17,165 nucleotides of DNA, from NCBI GenBank assembly GCA_937901625.1, contig CALDIE010000206.1, positions 1-17,165 of the forward strand, written 5' to 3'. Both the position numbers and the translations under genes were made by a program. Numbering within the stretch: position 1 is the first letter of the stretch; every line of letters begins with the position of its first letter. This document shows positions 1 to 9,013 of the stretch, one piece after another. The notes beneath the pieces are model-generated. The model made no database searches, was not told where the DNA came from, and saw nothing but the letters and a program-made list of their open reading frames with translations. This DNA is from an uncultured Lachnospiraceae bacterium (GTDB taxonomy: Bacteria > Bacillota > Clostridia > Lachnospirales > Lachnospiraceae).

Positions 1-38
1 GATTGCCCGAAAACCGCAGTATACTTAAGCTTTCGCGC

Positions 39-1526
39 CTATTTTCCTTCGACCCGTGACATCAAACAGACAGTCTCCACATGCGTTGTCTGCGGAAACA
101 TATCACATGCTCTGACTTTTATAAGATGATACCCCCTTACCTCCAGATATTTCACATCTCTGGCTAAAGTAGCGGAGTCGCAGCTGACATAAACGATTCG
201 TTCCGGCTGCATGAGGATCATGGTATCCAGGCACGCTTTGTCACATCCCTTTCTCGGCGGATCCACTACGATTACATCCGGATGAACGGATGTATCATTC
301 CGGTGCTTTTCGTAAAAGGCAGGTAAAACCACCTCTGCGGCTCCCGTGAAAAATTCCGCATTTTCTATTCCGTTACGCCTGGCATTTGCCCACGCATCTT
401 CAATGGCCTGCGGAACGATCTCCACGCCATATACCTTTCCGGCCTTTCCCGCCAGAAAAAGAGAGATCGTTCCTATCCCGCAATACAGATCCCATACTGT
501 TTCTTCCCCCTTTAAATCCGCGTATCGAAGTGCCGTAGAATACAGTTTCTGTGTCTGCACGGGATTTACCTGATAAAAAGAGAGCGGCGAAATCCTGTAT
601 ATTACTCCTCCGTTTTCTGTTTCTTTCCATAACGTTGTTTCCGTGCCGTCCCGCGCTGTTTCCTTTGTTTCCTCACACAAACAGATCCGGTCCTCGATGG
701 TTGCCTCTCCCCAGATCGTTTCATAGGAGGATCCCATGATCACATTTGTTTTTTCGCGATTCACGGAAATCGATACAGAGTACATTCCCGGAACACCTCT
801 TAAACGCTCTATGAGATGTTCCTGTCCGGGAAGTTTTTTTCCGTTGATAACCAGACATACCATCAGTTGTCCATATGCGCGACTCTTTCGGATCAGCACA
901 TGGCGGATCAACCCCTTCCCGCTTTCTTCATCATAAGGTGCCGCACCGCACTCTTCCATGTACTTTAATACGGCATCAAGTACCGCCTCGTTTTCCGGAA
1001 CACCCAAAGCGCAAGTCGTTTGCGGGATAATGGAATGCGTCCTTCCGGCGTAAAATCCGCAGATCGTCTTTCCTTCCCGGTTTTTTCCAAAAGGCACCTG
1101 GGCTTTGTTTCTGTAGTGCCAGGGTTCTTCACCCGGATCATTCATTCCTATGATCGGCTCCATGATCTTTTCAAGATATTCCTTTTCAATACCCCCGATC
1201 CTCATAAGGTTGTTCTTAACCTTGTTCTGTTTAAATGCCAGCTGTCCCTCATAGGAATAGTGTTGAAGGTTGCATCCGCCACAGGGTCCCGCCACTTCGC
1301 AAAGAGGATCGATCCGGTTTGGAGAACTCCCCAGCAAACATTCCACTCTTGCGTATGCCATACGCGCCGCCGTTTTTGTTACCTTTATCTCTGCCACATC
1401 CCCCGGCACTGCTCCTTTGACAAAAAAAGGAAAACCATCGACTTTACCGATGCCTTCCCCTTCCGATCCCAAATCTGTGATCGTTACTGTCAGGATCTGA
1501 TTCTTTTCATAGGGTGATCTGCTCAA
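39..1526 (-). CDS. rlmD: 23S rRNA (uracil-5-)-methyltransferase, RlmD/TrmA (RumA) family
   Basis: SAM-dependent enzyme that makes 5-methyluridine in 23S rRNA; Firmicute members may modify U747 as well as or instead of U1939. The 495-residue protein has an N-terminal TRAM domain (about residues 8-65). Its [4Fe-4S] cysteines are C76, C82, C85 and C172. A SAM-binding DLYCGIGTIS motif lies at 346-355 and a DPPRKGCD motif at 422-429. The catalytic nucleophile is C449 in YVSCDSATLARD, and the general base is probably E484 in HVETV. The start codon is TTG (1526-1524): an in-frame TAG lies two codons upstream and no nearby ATG exists. A hydrophilic insert at about 285-307 looks lineage-specific. It is the last gene of the minus-strand run, 70 bases after the exonuclease gene. 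Family assignment is secure; the exact target uridine is not readable from sequence. Confidence 0.93.
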   Translation of the reverse strand: MSRSPYEKNQILTVTITDLGSEGEGIGKVDGFPFFVKGAVPGDVAEIKVTKTAARMAYARVECLLGSSPNRIDPLCEVAGPCGGCNLQHYSYEGQLAFKQNKVKNNLMRIGGIEKEYLEKIMEPIIGMNDPGEEPWHYRNKAQVPFGKNREGKTICGFYAGRTHSIIPQTTCALGVPENEAVLDAVLKYMEECGAAPYDEESGKGLIRHVLIRKSRAYGQLMVCLVINGKKLPGQEHLIERLRGVPGMYSVSISVNREKTNVIMGSSYETIWGEATIEDRICLCEETKETARDGTETTLWKETENGGVIYRISPLSFYQVNPVQTQKLYSTALRYADLKGEETVWDLYCGIGTISLFLAGKAGKVYGVEIVPQAIEDAWANARRNGIENAEFFTGAAEVVLPAFYEKHRNDTSVHPDVIVVDPPRKGCDKACLDTMILMQPERIVYVSCDSATLARDVKYLEVRGYHLIKVRACDMFPQTTHVETVCLMSRVEGK

Positions 1527-1596
1527 TTTCTACCTGTCTCTCTTTCTTTTCTCAGATACTTTGTATGGATTTTTTCATCTATCCAATGACCTGTCA

Positions 1597-2535
1597 CTAA
1601 ACGGTCGTATGGCGAATATTGCTGTCCAGGATCTTGTTAAAGCCGATCCATTCTTTCTGAGGTTCCGCCTCCAGATTCTCCGAAAAGATTTCTATCTTAG
1701 CATCGATATTGTCCGCCATATTTAAGACCATCGCCTCCACGAGTGCAGGTTTTTTTGGTGAACCGTACTCAAGTTCCCCATGGTGAGCCAGAATACAATG
1801 CTGTAATTGTGTTTTTAAGATCTTTGGAAATCCTTCGATCTCATCCGCCTTTTGCCCGATCCATTCGCTTCCGATAACGATATGTCCAAGGAGCTGTCCT
1901 TCGTCGGTATAATCGTTTTCCGGGAAATCCGAAAGCTCCCGGATCTTTCCGATGTCGTGCAGAAGCGCTGCCGTCACAAGGAGGTCCCGCTTCAAAATCG
2001 GATAATGGGTGCAGAAATAATCGCAGTTTTGCGCCACACTCAGACTATGCTGCAAAAGTCCTCCCATAAACGCATGGTGTACCGACTTAGCCGCCGAAGA
2101 TTTTTTAAAAGTTGCAGCAAATCCTTCATCCTTAAAAAAGCTATCCAATAGTGCTTTTAAATACACATCCTTAACGGAGTCTATTAGATCCAGAACCTTT
2201 TTAAACATCTCCTCGATGTCATAGGGAGAAGAAGGCATATATTCCATGATGTCATACTCGCCCTCTTCACACTTCCGGATCCGGTTGATCCTCGCCTGAC
2301 GGAATCCTCCGTAGATGATCACATCTCCGGAAACTTCAATAAAGTCCCCTTCCTCATACTCATGAATGGCCGGACTGTTCGGTTCCCAAACCTTGGCATC
2401 CAATACTCCGGTTTTGTCCTGAAGGAACAGATGCTCATATACCTTTCCCGCTTTGGTCTCCGTAATATTTTTGGACTTGCAATAATAGATTCCCTGTATT
2501 CTGTTTCCTTCTGTCAGGTCTTTAATATATCTCAT
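1597..2535 (-). CDS. yhaM: 3'-5' exoribonuclease YhaM family (OB-fold plus HD domain)
   Basis: Predicted cytoplasmic metal-dependent 3'-5' exonuclease of the YhaM family, which trims RNA (and ssDNA) in Firmicutes. Seen in the sequence: an N-terminal OB-fold (about residues 10-95 from the ATG; GVLDAKVWEP, GDFIEVSGDV) and a C-terminal HD phosphohydrolase domain. The HD domain has metal-ligand motifs HHAFMGGLLQHSLSV, then LLHDIGKIREL (His-Asp at about 193-194), and a late HHGELEYGSP. The reading frame can be extended to a TTG at 2556. The ATG at 2535-2533 is preceded by GGAGG with five-base spacing and begins the family-typical MRYIKDL, so I use it (312 residues, about the usual 310-320). It sits 78 bases after the HtrA-like gene and 70 before rlmD in the same directon. 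Confidence 0.9.
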   Translation of the reverse strand: MRYIKDLTEGNRIQGIYYCKSKNITETKAGKVYEHLFLQDKTGVLDAKVWEPNSPAIHEYEEGDFIEVSGDVIIYGGFRQARINRIRKCEEGEYDIMEYMPSSPYDIEEMFKKVLDLIDSVKDVYLKALLDSFFKDEGFAATFKKSSAAKSVHHAFMGGLLQHSLSVAQNCDYFCTHYPILKRDLLVTAALLHDIGKIRELSDFPENDYTDEGQLLGHIVIGSEWIGQKADEIEGFPKILKTQLQHCILAHHGELEYGSPKKPALVEAMVLNMADNIDAKIEIFSENLEAEPQKEWIGFNKILDSNIRHTTV

Positions 2536-2613
2536 AGTCTCCTCCGCGCCGGTCAAATATCTCTCATATACACTCCCCGGCCGCCATTCTCATTATCCTT
2601 ATTTCTTAACTCA

Positions 2614-4368
2614 TCAATGTTCTTCAAGGGAAGAAACTTCCAGTTCCACTCTGAGCGTCTTATAGTCGTCTCCGCTTAAACGGGCATAAGTTATATTCAC
2701 CGTATCCCCCGGGGAAATATTCCGAAGTGCCGACATATATTCATTCACCGTATGGATCTGTGCCGTATTGATCATCTGGATCAGATCGCCCTTGCTCAGT
2801 CCCGCGTTCCATGCCGGTGATTCCGCTTCGATCTGACTGATGTAGACGCCGTCCGGAAGTCCCAACTGATCTTTGACACTGTCGGTTAACTCATTTAATG
2901 TAAGTCCCAGATAAACGGAATCAATGTTATTGGACATCCTCTCCACCATGTTCCGGATGCTGCTGACACCATAGGCGTAGATCAGGTTTTCCATACCCGC
3001 GCTGTGATACTTCGAACAGATCACTCCGACGATCTGACCGCGGACATTGATGAGCACACCGTTTGCGTTCGGACTTCCGTAGATATCGGTGGTAAGCATC
3101 TGATAACTCGCATCTATGAAATTGACCATATTGGCTGTTGATGTCACGGCGCCGTAACATACAGAGGGTGCACTTCCTCCGAGAGGGCTGCCCATAGCGA
3201 TCACGGCGTTACCCATGATATTGGCATTTAAAGAGCTTCCCAGGGTGGCAAAGGTATATGTCTGTCGTGTCGCTGCAGGGATCGTCGTCAATCGAACCGC
3301 GTAAATCGCGAGACCTGTATTGGAATCCGTCCTTTTTAAATAGGCGTCTGCCGAATACGAATCGCAGAAGGTCATACGTATACTGTCCGCATTCTTCAGA
3401 TTGTCCGAATCCGCCAAAACCAGCAGCTCGTAACCGTTGTCGGCTAAGATCAGCCCGGTCGTCTGGTAGGTACTTAGGACCGTCTCATTCATCCAGTCCA
3501 CATCGGAACTCACTCCGGTTACCGTCACAAGGCTTTTGGATACCTCCGTCGTTAATGCGTACATCTTTCTGTAAAGCAGACGATAATCATCAAGTTCAAG
3601 CGACGCTGCCGGTGGGGTGATCTGAATATTTTCCGTCTCCTCTTCAGGTGATTCCTGATCCTGCCCATGTTGTGAAGAACCCGTCGAGCCGGGTGCCGTC
3701 ATCGTTCCATCCGCAGACAAGCCGCCGCCTGTAGAGGTGCCGCCACCCCCTTCTTCTCTCCGTTGATCATCCTCGCGGTTTCCTGATATTCCAACCGTTT
3801 GCTCATCATCGTCCTTTGCCGCGCTGTTTCCACCGTTTCCGTTCCGGGAAGGATCCGGACCGGAATTTTCCGTACTCGCTTCACTTCCCTGTTCTTCTTC
3901 TAATGTCATGCTCTCGATCGGCGTCTCTTCCACGATCATTTCCTCCCCCTCCTCATTGGGGTCGGTCACAACCATAACGGTTAACTTACTGCCATCCTCA
4001 TCCTGGACGCTGGCGTAGATATCCGAATCCGATACCGTCTCGCTCTTTTCCTCCAACGATACCATCTGCAGATCCGTTGAGGCGTCAGAGTGGATGAGTT
4101 TTCCGAAGGTCGGCTCCAAAAGAAGGAACGTGATACACGCCACAAAGCCGAAAATGATCGCCGATGCCACCGTTACCACCATACGTTTTAACAGTTTCTT
4201 CCGGTTGATCGGACGGTCCTTTATCTTTTCTTTGATAAATTCGTAGTCACTGGCCTCTCCGGCCTTCACCTCCACTCTTGCTTCTTCCTTTTTTTCGGAA
4301 TCCGCTTCCGCCCCGATATTTTCGACGTCTTTCCTGTCTTTTTTCCTGTCTTTATCCTTTTTCACCAT
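2614..4368 (-). CDS. HtrA/DegP-like membrane-anchored PDZ protein, apparent pseudoprotease
   Basis: The 584-residue protein has a charged cytoplasmic N-terminus (1-62), one membrane segment (about 63-85) and a long acidic, Ser/Gly/Glu-rich linker (about 100-250). A trypsin-like HtrA fold follows (about 265-475), then a PDZ domain (about 485-580; YLGLTLNE, SPAWNAGLSKGDLI). Fold motifs are kept, for example NAVIAMGSPLG (387-397) matching the VIAIGNPLG of HtrA. The triad is gone: His in GYxxTNNH is A319, Asp in DxxTDLA is G352, and the GNSGG serine is A435 (P-N-A-N-G at 433-437). It is therefore unlikely to cleave peptides by the HtrA mechanism. It starts at ATG after GAGGTAGT, 14 bases after the histidine kinase. 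Gram-positive HtrA genes are often controlled by two-component systems such as CssRS. Here the protein could be a chaperone, scaffold or sensor partner; that role is inference. Confidence 0.85.
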   Translation of the reverse strand: MVKKDKDRKKDRKDVENIGAEADSEKKEEARVEVKAGEASDYEFIKEKIKDRPINRKKLLKRMVVTVASAIIFGFVACITFLLLEPTFGKLIHSDASTDLQMVSLEEKSETVSDSDIYASVQDEDGSKLTVMVVTDPNEEGEEMIVEETPIESMTLEEEQGSEASTENSGPDPSRNGNGGNSAAKDDDEQTVGISGNREDDQRREEGGGGTSTGGGLSADGTMTAPGSTGSSQHGQDQESPEEETENIQITPPAASLELDDYRLLYRKMYALTTEVSKSLVTVTGVSSDVDWMNETVLSTYQTTGLILADNGYELLVLADSDNLKNADSIRMTFCDSYSADAYLKRTDSNTGLAIYAVRLTTIPAATRQTYTFATLGSSLNANIMGNAVIAMGSPLGGSAPSVCYGAVTSTANMVNFIDASYQMLTTDIYGSPNANGVLINVRGQIVGVICSKYHSAGMENLIYAYGVSSIRNMVERMSNNIDSVYLGLTLNELTDSVKDQLGLPDGVYISQIEAESPAWNAGLSKGDLIQMINTAQIHTVNEYMSALRNISPGDTVNITYARLSGDDYKTLRVELEVSSLEEH

Positions 4369-4382
4369 ACTACCTCGTATTC

Positions 4383-5819
4383 TCAGATCTCCTCTTCCTC
4401 CTCATCCTCTTCCTGATAAATAGGAAGAGAGAAGATAAATTCAGTACCAACGCCTTCCGTGGAGATCACGTTAATGTTCTCTCCGTGGGCACGGATGATC
4501 TCTCTCGTGATGGAAAGGCCAAGTCCCGTTCCCTTCTTATCCTTTCCTCTGGAAAGATCCGTCTTGTAGAAACGGTCGAATACCAGACCTATACTTTCTT
4601 TCGGTATACCGATCCCGTGATCCTTGACGGAAATAAAGATCTTCTGATTCTTTTCCGTTGTCTCTATGTGGATGACGGAATTCTTATTGCTGAATTTGAT
4701 GGCATTATCCAAAAGGTTATAGAGTACCTGCTGGATCCTGGGAAGGTCCGCATAGACGATCATTTCCTGCCCCGTAAGGGTGATCTCGATCGCGATCTTC
4801 TTTTCCCGGCACTGCCCCTCAAAAGAAGCAGCCGTCTGCCGTATCACATCATTGATGTCAAACGCGGAACGCTCAAGGAGCATCCCCTGTGTATTCAGGT
4901 TGTTTAACGTCAACAGGTTATTGGTCAGCTTGATCAGCCTGTCCGTCTCGTTTATGACGATCCCGATATACTTCGGATACATCTCCTCCGGGATCGTCCC
5001 GTCCTGCATCGCCTCCAGATATCCCTTAATGGATGTCAGGGGAGACCTGAAATCGTGTGATACATTGGCAACGATCAGCTTCTGATTATCCTCGCTCTTT
5101 GCCAGCTCCTGCGCCATGTATGCCAGTGACGCGGAAAGGTATCCGATCTCGTCATCACTCTCCACCTGAAGATCATAGTGGAGATTTCCGCCGGCATACT
5201 GCTCCGTGGCCGTGATGATCCTCCGCAAGGGGAAATAAACCAGTTCCGTAAAAAAGATCAGGATGATCATCGACAGGAAGAAGAGAATGAGCAGCATGAT
5301 ATAGTCAATATTCGAGATATCATTTAAGGCCTGCTCGATATTCGACATATCATAATGCATGATCACATAACCGCGAACGGTATAATTGGACGTGATCGTA
5401 GCTGCCACCGTCAATACCGGGGACGGAAACATGTGGTAAAAATCGCCGACACTGTAGTAACTTCCACTCATGGTCGTGATGTCAAACCCCGTTATCGTCA
5501 CCGGATTTTCGATATCCACGGGTTCCTCGGAATTTAATACGATCAGTCCCGAAGGGTTTACGATCCAGATGGTCGCATTCAACAGTTCACTCTGCAGATC
5601 CAGCGAATCTTTGAGTGTCATTAGGGACGTCTCGTTTCGATAGAGCTCCGCGGCTTCATGCTCGGCGATCACCGTTGCCGCCCTGTATAGCTCCGCCGCC
5701 TTTTCTTTCTGTAACTGCGTGCGTTGAAGCTGCTGCATAAAGGTAGACACGATCACAAAACCAAAGACTCCGAAGATCAAATATGCGATTAATAATTTCA
5801 GATAGATCGTCTTTTTCAT
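4383..5819 (-). CDS. sensor histidine kinase (HAMP, HisKA, HATPase_c)
   Basis: Membrane sensor kinase of 478 residues that autophosphorylates and should phosphorylate the adjacent response regulator. Two membrane segments (about 8-27 and 172-192) enclose an extracytoplasmic region of about 140 residues (28-171). A HAMP linker follows (about 194-245). The phosphoacceptor helix carries H255 in VSHDFRSPLTSIKG. The ATPase has an N box NLLDNAIKFS (368-377), G1 DHGIGIP (400-406) and G2 GTGLGLS (430-436). The C-terminus ends in an unusual acidic run of eight Glu/Asp residues (470-477). The gene begins 3 bases after the response regulator stop with no clear Shine-Dalgarno, so translational coupling is likely. 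It is followed 14 bases later by the HtrA-like gene, suggesting an envelope-stress or surface signal. The ligand is unknown. Confidence 0.93.
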   Translation of the reverse strand: MKKTIYLKLLIAYLIFGVFGFVIVSTFMQQLQRTQLQKEKAAELYRAATVIAEHEAAELYRNETSLMTLKDSLDLQSELLNATIWIVNPSGLIVLNSEEPVDIENPVTITGFDITTMSGSYYSVGDFYHMFPSPVLTVAATITSNYTVRGYVIMHYDMSNIEQALNDISNIDYIMLLILFFLSMIILIFFTELVYFPLRRIITATEQYAGGNLHYDLQVESDDEIGYLSASLAYMAQELAKSEDNQKLIVANVSHDFRSPLTSIKGYLEAMQDGTIPEEMYPKYIGIVINETDRLIKLTNNLLTLNNLNTQGMLLERSAFDINDVIRQTAASFEGQCREKKIAIEITLTGQEMIVYADLPRIQQVLYNLLDNAIKFSNKNSVIHIETTEKNQKIFISVKDHGIGIPKESIGLVFDRFYKTDLSRGKDKKGTGLGLSITREIIRAHGENINVISTEGVGTEFIFSLPIYQEEDEEEEEI

Positions 5820-5822
5820 TTT

Positions 5823-6539
5823 TTACGTAGTCTCAAACTTATACCCTACACCCCAGATCGTCGCGATCCGCCAGCTTTCATGATCCTTGATCTTTTCTCT
5901 GATCCTCTTTATATGGACATCCACCGTACGGCTGTCACCCACAAACTCATAACCCCATATCTGGTCTAAGAGTTGCTCTCTTGTAAATACGCGGTTTGGT
6001 GATGAGGCCAGATAGTATAAGAGCTCCAACTCCTTAGGCGGCATATCGATCTTTTTCCCGAGGTAGGTAACGGAATAATTGGTACGGTTGATCGACAGAC
6101 CGGGATAACTTACAGCCTCGTTCTCCTCGGACTCCGGCACCTCCTCCTGCTGCACAGTCACCGCGCTCTGACGGTATCTTCGAAGCACTGCCTTTACTCT
6201 GGCAACAAGCTCCTTGGAATCAAAGGGTTTTTCCATATAGTCATCCGCGCCGAGCTCCAATCCCAGTACCTTATCAAAAACCTCACCCTTTGCGGAAAGC
6301 ATGATGATCGGCACCTGTGAAAAAGTCCTTACCTCACGGCATACCTGATAGCCGTCCATTCCGGGCAGCATCAGATCCAAAAGGATCAGGTTAGGCTCAA
6401 AGCGCTTTACCGCTTCGATTGCCGTCTCACCGTCTCCTACGATCTCTGTTTCAAAACATTCTTTTACAAGATAGAGGCTGATCAGTTCCGCGATATGCTC
6501 ATCATCGTCTACGATCAGGATCTTCTGTTTATTCGGCAT
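5823..6539 (-). CDS. OmpR/PhoB-family response regulator
   Basis: DNA-binding response regulator. From the ATG at 6539 it has 238 residues: a receiver domain (about 1-120; acidic pocket DDDE at the N-terminus, phosphoacceptor D55 in LLDLMLPGMDGY, S82 and K104 in EKPF) and a C-terminal winged helix (about 145-238; NRVFTREQLLDQIWGY, SRTVDVHIKRIREKI, WGVGYKFE). The open frame extends 13 codons upstream to a TTG at 6578. The ATG, preceded by GAGGGAAGAGG, starts the canonical MPNKQKILIVDDDEH and is preferred. It lies between mutS2 (54 bases upstream) and its partner histidine kinase (3 bases downstream). It probably regulates genes including the linked HtrA-like gene; its binding site is not identified. 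Confidence 0.94.
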   Translation of the reverse strand: MPNKQKILIVDDDEHIAELISLYLVKECFETEIVGDGETAIEAVKRFEPNLILLDLMLPGMDGYQVCREVRTFSQVPIIMLSAKGEVFDKVLGLELGADDYMEKPFDSKELVARVKAVLRRYRQSAVTVQQEEVPESEENEAVSYPGLSINRTNYSVTYLGKKIDMPPKELELLYYLASSPNRVFTREQLLDQIWGYEFVGDSRTVDVHIKRIREKIKDHESWRIATIWGVGYKFETT

Positions 6540-6593
6540 TCCTCTTCCCTCACTCTCTGTTTTCCCTGCTTTACACAAAGTTTCTGTCTCTTC

Positions 6594-8978
6594 CTAAAAC
6601 CGCACTACCGTAACGCCGGCATCCCCTTCTCCATGCTGTGCCAGTTCAAAGCCCGACACATAGGAACAGGAGCGTAAAAAAGCATGTATCCCGTTTCTTA
6701 AAGCGCCGGTTCCTTTTCCGTGCACGATGCGCACGCTCGTCAAATGGCTTAAGTACGCATCATCCAGATATTTATCAACTGCGGCGACAGCGTCATCCAC
6801 CGTCATACCGATCACGTTGATCTCGGAAGAAATGGTTGCCGCTTTGCTCTTCTGCTTCGGCACTTTTCTTGTGCTCTTCGGCTTTTCCTCTTCTTTAGGC
6901 GGATCGATCCGGTAAAGATCCTTTAATCTCACCTTCATCGTAAGGATCCCGCTCTGCACACTGATCGTACCGTTTCTTTCAGGCTTTCCGACGATCTTTC
7001 CGTCCACATCCATGGAGATGATGTGCACGTATGTCCCCGGCACGGCCTCCGGCTCCGAAAGTCCCTGCGCCTTTATCCTCATCTGATCAAGCGGATGGAG
7101 GTCTTCAAATTTCTGCTTTGTAAGTGCCTCCTCCTGACGGTTGATCTGTTCACGGACATTGCTTCGCTTCTGTTCCATGGTCTGGATCTTCATCTGTCCG
7201 CCCTGCTTATGGAAGGCCCGGATCGTCTCATCTGCCACGTCCTTGGCTTCTTTTAAAATATCCCTGGCTTCCTCTCTGGCATCCGTTAGGAGCTTTTCCT
7301 TCTTGGCACGCACCTCGTTTTCCCTGCGTTCCACCTCCGCCAGACGCTCCGCGAGCGTTTGAGCATCCTTTTCATATGCTTCTCTGTCTTTTTCCAGCGC
7401 GATCCGCTTCTTTTCCAGATCGGAGATCACATCCTCAAAACTTTCCTGCTCGCTGCTGATATGTTCTCCCGCGCGTTCGATGATCGTCTCGGGAAGCCCC
7501 AGTTTCTTTGAGATCGCAAAAGCATTGGACTTTCCGGGGATACCTGTTAAAAGCCTGTACGTCGGTCGCAAAGACTCCACGTCGAACTCACAGCAGGCAT
7601 TTTCCACTCCTTTTTCCGACAGCGCAAAGATTTTTAACTCGCTGTAGTGCGTGGTCGCCATCGTCCGTATGCCTCTTTCGTGAAGGTACTCCAGAATGGA
7701 AATGGCAAGTGCCGCTCCCTCCGTAGGATCGGTTCCGGCACCCAGTTCATCAAAGAGGCAAAGGCAGGAAGGATCCGCCTTTTTCAAAATCCGTACGATC
7801 GACGTCATATGCGAAGAGAACGTCGAGAGGCTCTGCTCGATACTTTGCTCATCTCCGATATCCGCAAACACTTCCGTAAAAACCGACAAAACAGAACGAT
7901 CCAGTGCAGGTATATGCAGTCCCGACTGTCCCATCAGTGTAAGCACCCCAACGGTTTTTAAGGAAACCGTCTTACCTCCGGTATTCGGTCCCGTAACGAT
8001 CAAAAGATCATATTCTTCTCCGAGACTTACATCGATCGGAACGGCAAGCTTTTGATCCAGGAGCGGATGTCTTGCCTGCCGGAGGCGGATCCTGCCACCA
8101 TCCGGCTCATAGATCGGTCTGGTCGCGTTTAGCGCCATGGCGTACTTGCCCTTCGCAAAAATAAAATCTAAGAGCGTGATCGTCTTCTGATCTTCGTTGA
8201 TGATATCGCCAACCGCAGCCACCCGTCCGCTGAGTCCGGCTAAGATGCGCTCGATCTCCTCTTCTTCCTTTAATTCCAGCTCCCGCAGCTGATTGTTCAT
8301 CTCCACGATCCTTGCCGGCTCAATAAAAAGTGTGGAGCCCGAAGACGACTGATCGTGAATCATGCCGGGCACCTGACTCTTATACTCCGCCTTAACCGGC
8401 AGACAGTACCGTCCGTTACGCATCGTGATCAGATTGTCCATCAGATATTTGTTATAGCTCCCGTTTACCATCTGGTTTAACTGGGAGTGGATCCGTCCGG
8501 AGATCGCCTGGTAGGACCGTCGGATCTCTTTTAAAGCGCTGCTGGCGTCATCCGCGATCTCGTCTTCCGCTATGATGCATCGACGGATCTCTTTGGTAAG
8601 CGTAACCAAGGGATCGAGGGACGCAAAATACCCCTCGAGCACATCGCCTTCTTTCTCCTCGCCATACTCCTTTACCTCGGCTACCAGTTCCAGGACGCGG
8701 GCAATGACTAAAAGGTCACCCGACTGCAAGGTTCTTCCGATCTTAGCTGTCTTCGTTAAAGACCTGAGATCCGCATTGGCTCCAAAGGAGATGCTCTCGT
8801 TTTGCAGGATACGGTCAAAGGCGGCCGCTGTCTCGCTCTGCGCTTTTTCGATCCACTCTATGTTTCCCGAAGGACGCAGCCGCTCGCACATGGCTTTTGC
8901 CGGATCACTCCCTGCGTATGCCGCCAATTCGGCTGTGATCTTGTCATATTCCAATGTATGATATACTTTTTCGTTCAT
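6594..8978 (-). CDS. mutS2: MutS2 ATPase/endonuclease with Smr domain
   Basis: MutS2 homologue of 794 residues, near the family's usual length. The family suppresses homologous recombination and, in Firmicutes, splits collided or stalled ribosomes. The sequence shows a MutS core/clamp region (about 1-310), Walker A GPNTGGKT (330-337) and Walker B LCLFDELGAGTDPTEGAA (407-424). An ATPase His switch in TTHYSELK follows. A long charged coiled coil runs over about 515-610, then a KOW-like linker. The C-terminal Smr domain (about 722-794) has the HGKGTGALR motif; its LDLRG-like motif reads INVIG. No N-terminal mismatch-recognition domain is present, as expected for MutS2. It begins 35 bases downstream of the fucokinase gene and ends 54 bases before the response regulator, so it is probably co-transcribed. 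Confidence 0.95.
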   Translation of the reverse strand: MNEKVYHTLEYDKITAELAAYAGSDPAKAMCERLRPSGNIEWIEKAQSETAAAFDRILQNESISFGANADLRSLTKTAKIGRTLQSGDLLVIARVLELVAEVKEYGEEKEGDVLEGYFASLDPLVTLTKEIRRCIIAEDEIADDASSALKEIRRSYQAISGRIHSQLNQMVNGSYNKYLMDNLITMRNGRYCLPVKAEYKSQVPGMIHDQSSSGSTLFIEPARIVEMNNQLRELELKEEEEIERILAGLSGRVAAVGDIINEDQKTITLLDFIFAKGKYAMALNATRPIYEPDGGRIRLRQARHPLLDQKLAVPIDVSLGEEYDLLIVTGPNTGGKTVSLKTVGVLTLMGQSGLHIPALDRSVLSVFTEVFADIGDEQSIEQSLSTFSSHMTSIVRILKKADPSCLCLFDELGAGTDPTEGAALAISILEYLHERGIRTMATTHYSELKIFALSEKGVENACCEFDVESLRPTYRLLTGIPGKSNAFAISKKLGLPETIIERAGEHISSEQESFEDVISDLEKKRIALEKDREAYEKDAQTLAERLAEVERRENEVRAKKEKLLTDAREEARDILKEAKDVADETIRAFHKQGGQMKIQTMEQKRSNVREQINRQEEALTKQKFEDLHPLDQMRIKAQGLSEPEAVPGTYVHIISMDVDGKIVGKPERNGTISVQSGILTMKVRLKDLYRIDPPKEEEKPKSTRKVPKQKSKAATISSEINVIGMTVDDAVAAVDKYLDDAYLSHLTSVRIVHGKGTGALRNGIHAFLRSCSYVSGFELAQHGEGDAGVTVVRF

Positions 8979-9013
8979 GTTTGTATGTAATTCCCTACTC
9001 TTAGTACTTCTCC

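Noticed and set aside
1020..1517. 165-codon plus-strand frame antisense to rlmD
   Set aside because: It is a shadow of a well-supported rlmD coding region and has no motifs or initiation signals.
2536..2556. Longer YhaM-type exonuclease from TTG at 2556
   Set aside because: The Shine-Dalgarno GGAGG lies inside this extension with correct spacing to the ATG at 2535.
6540..6578. Longer response regulator from TTG at 6578
   Set aside because: The 13 extra residues are not family-like, and the ATG at 6539 has a better ribosome site and the canonical N-terminus.
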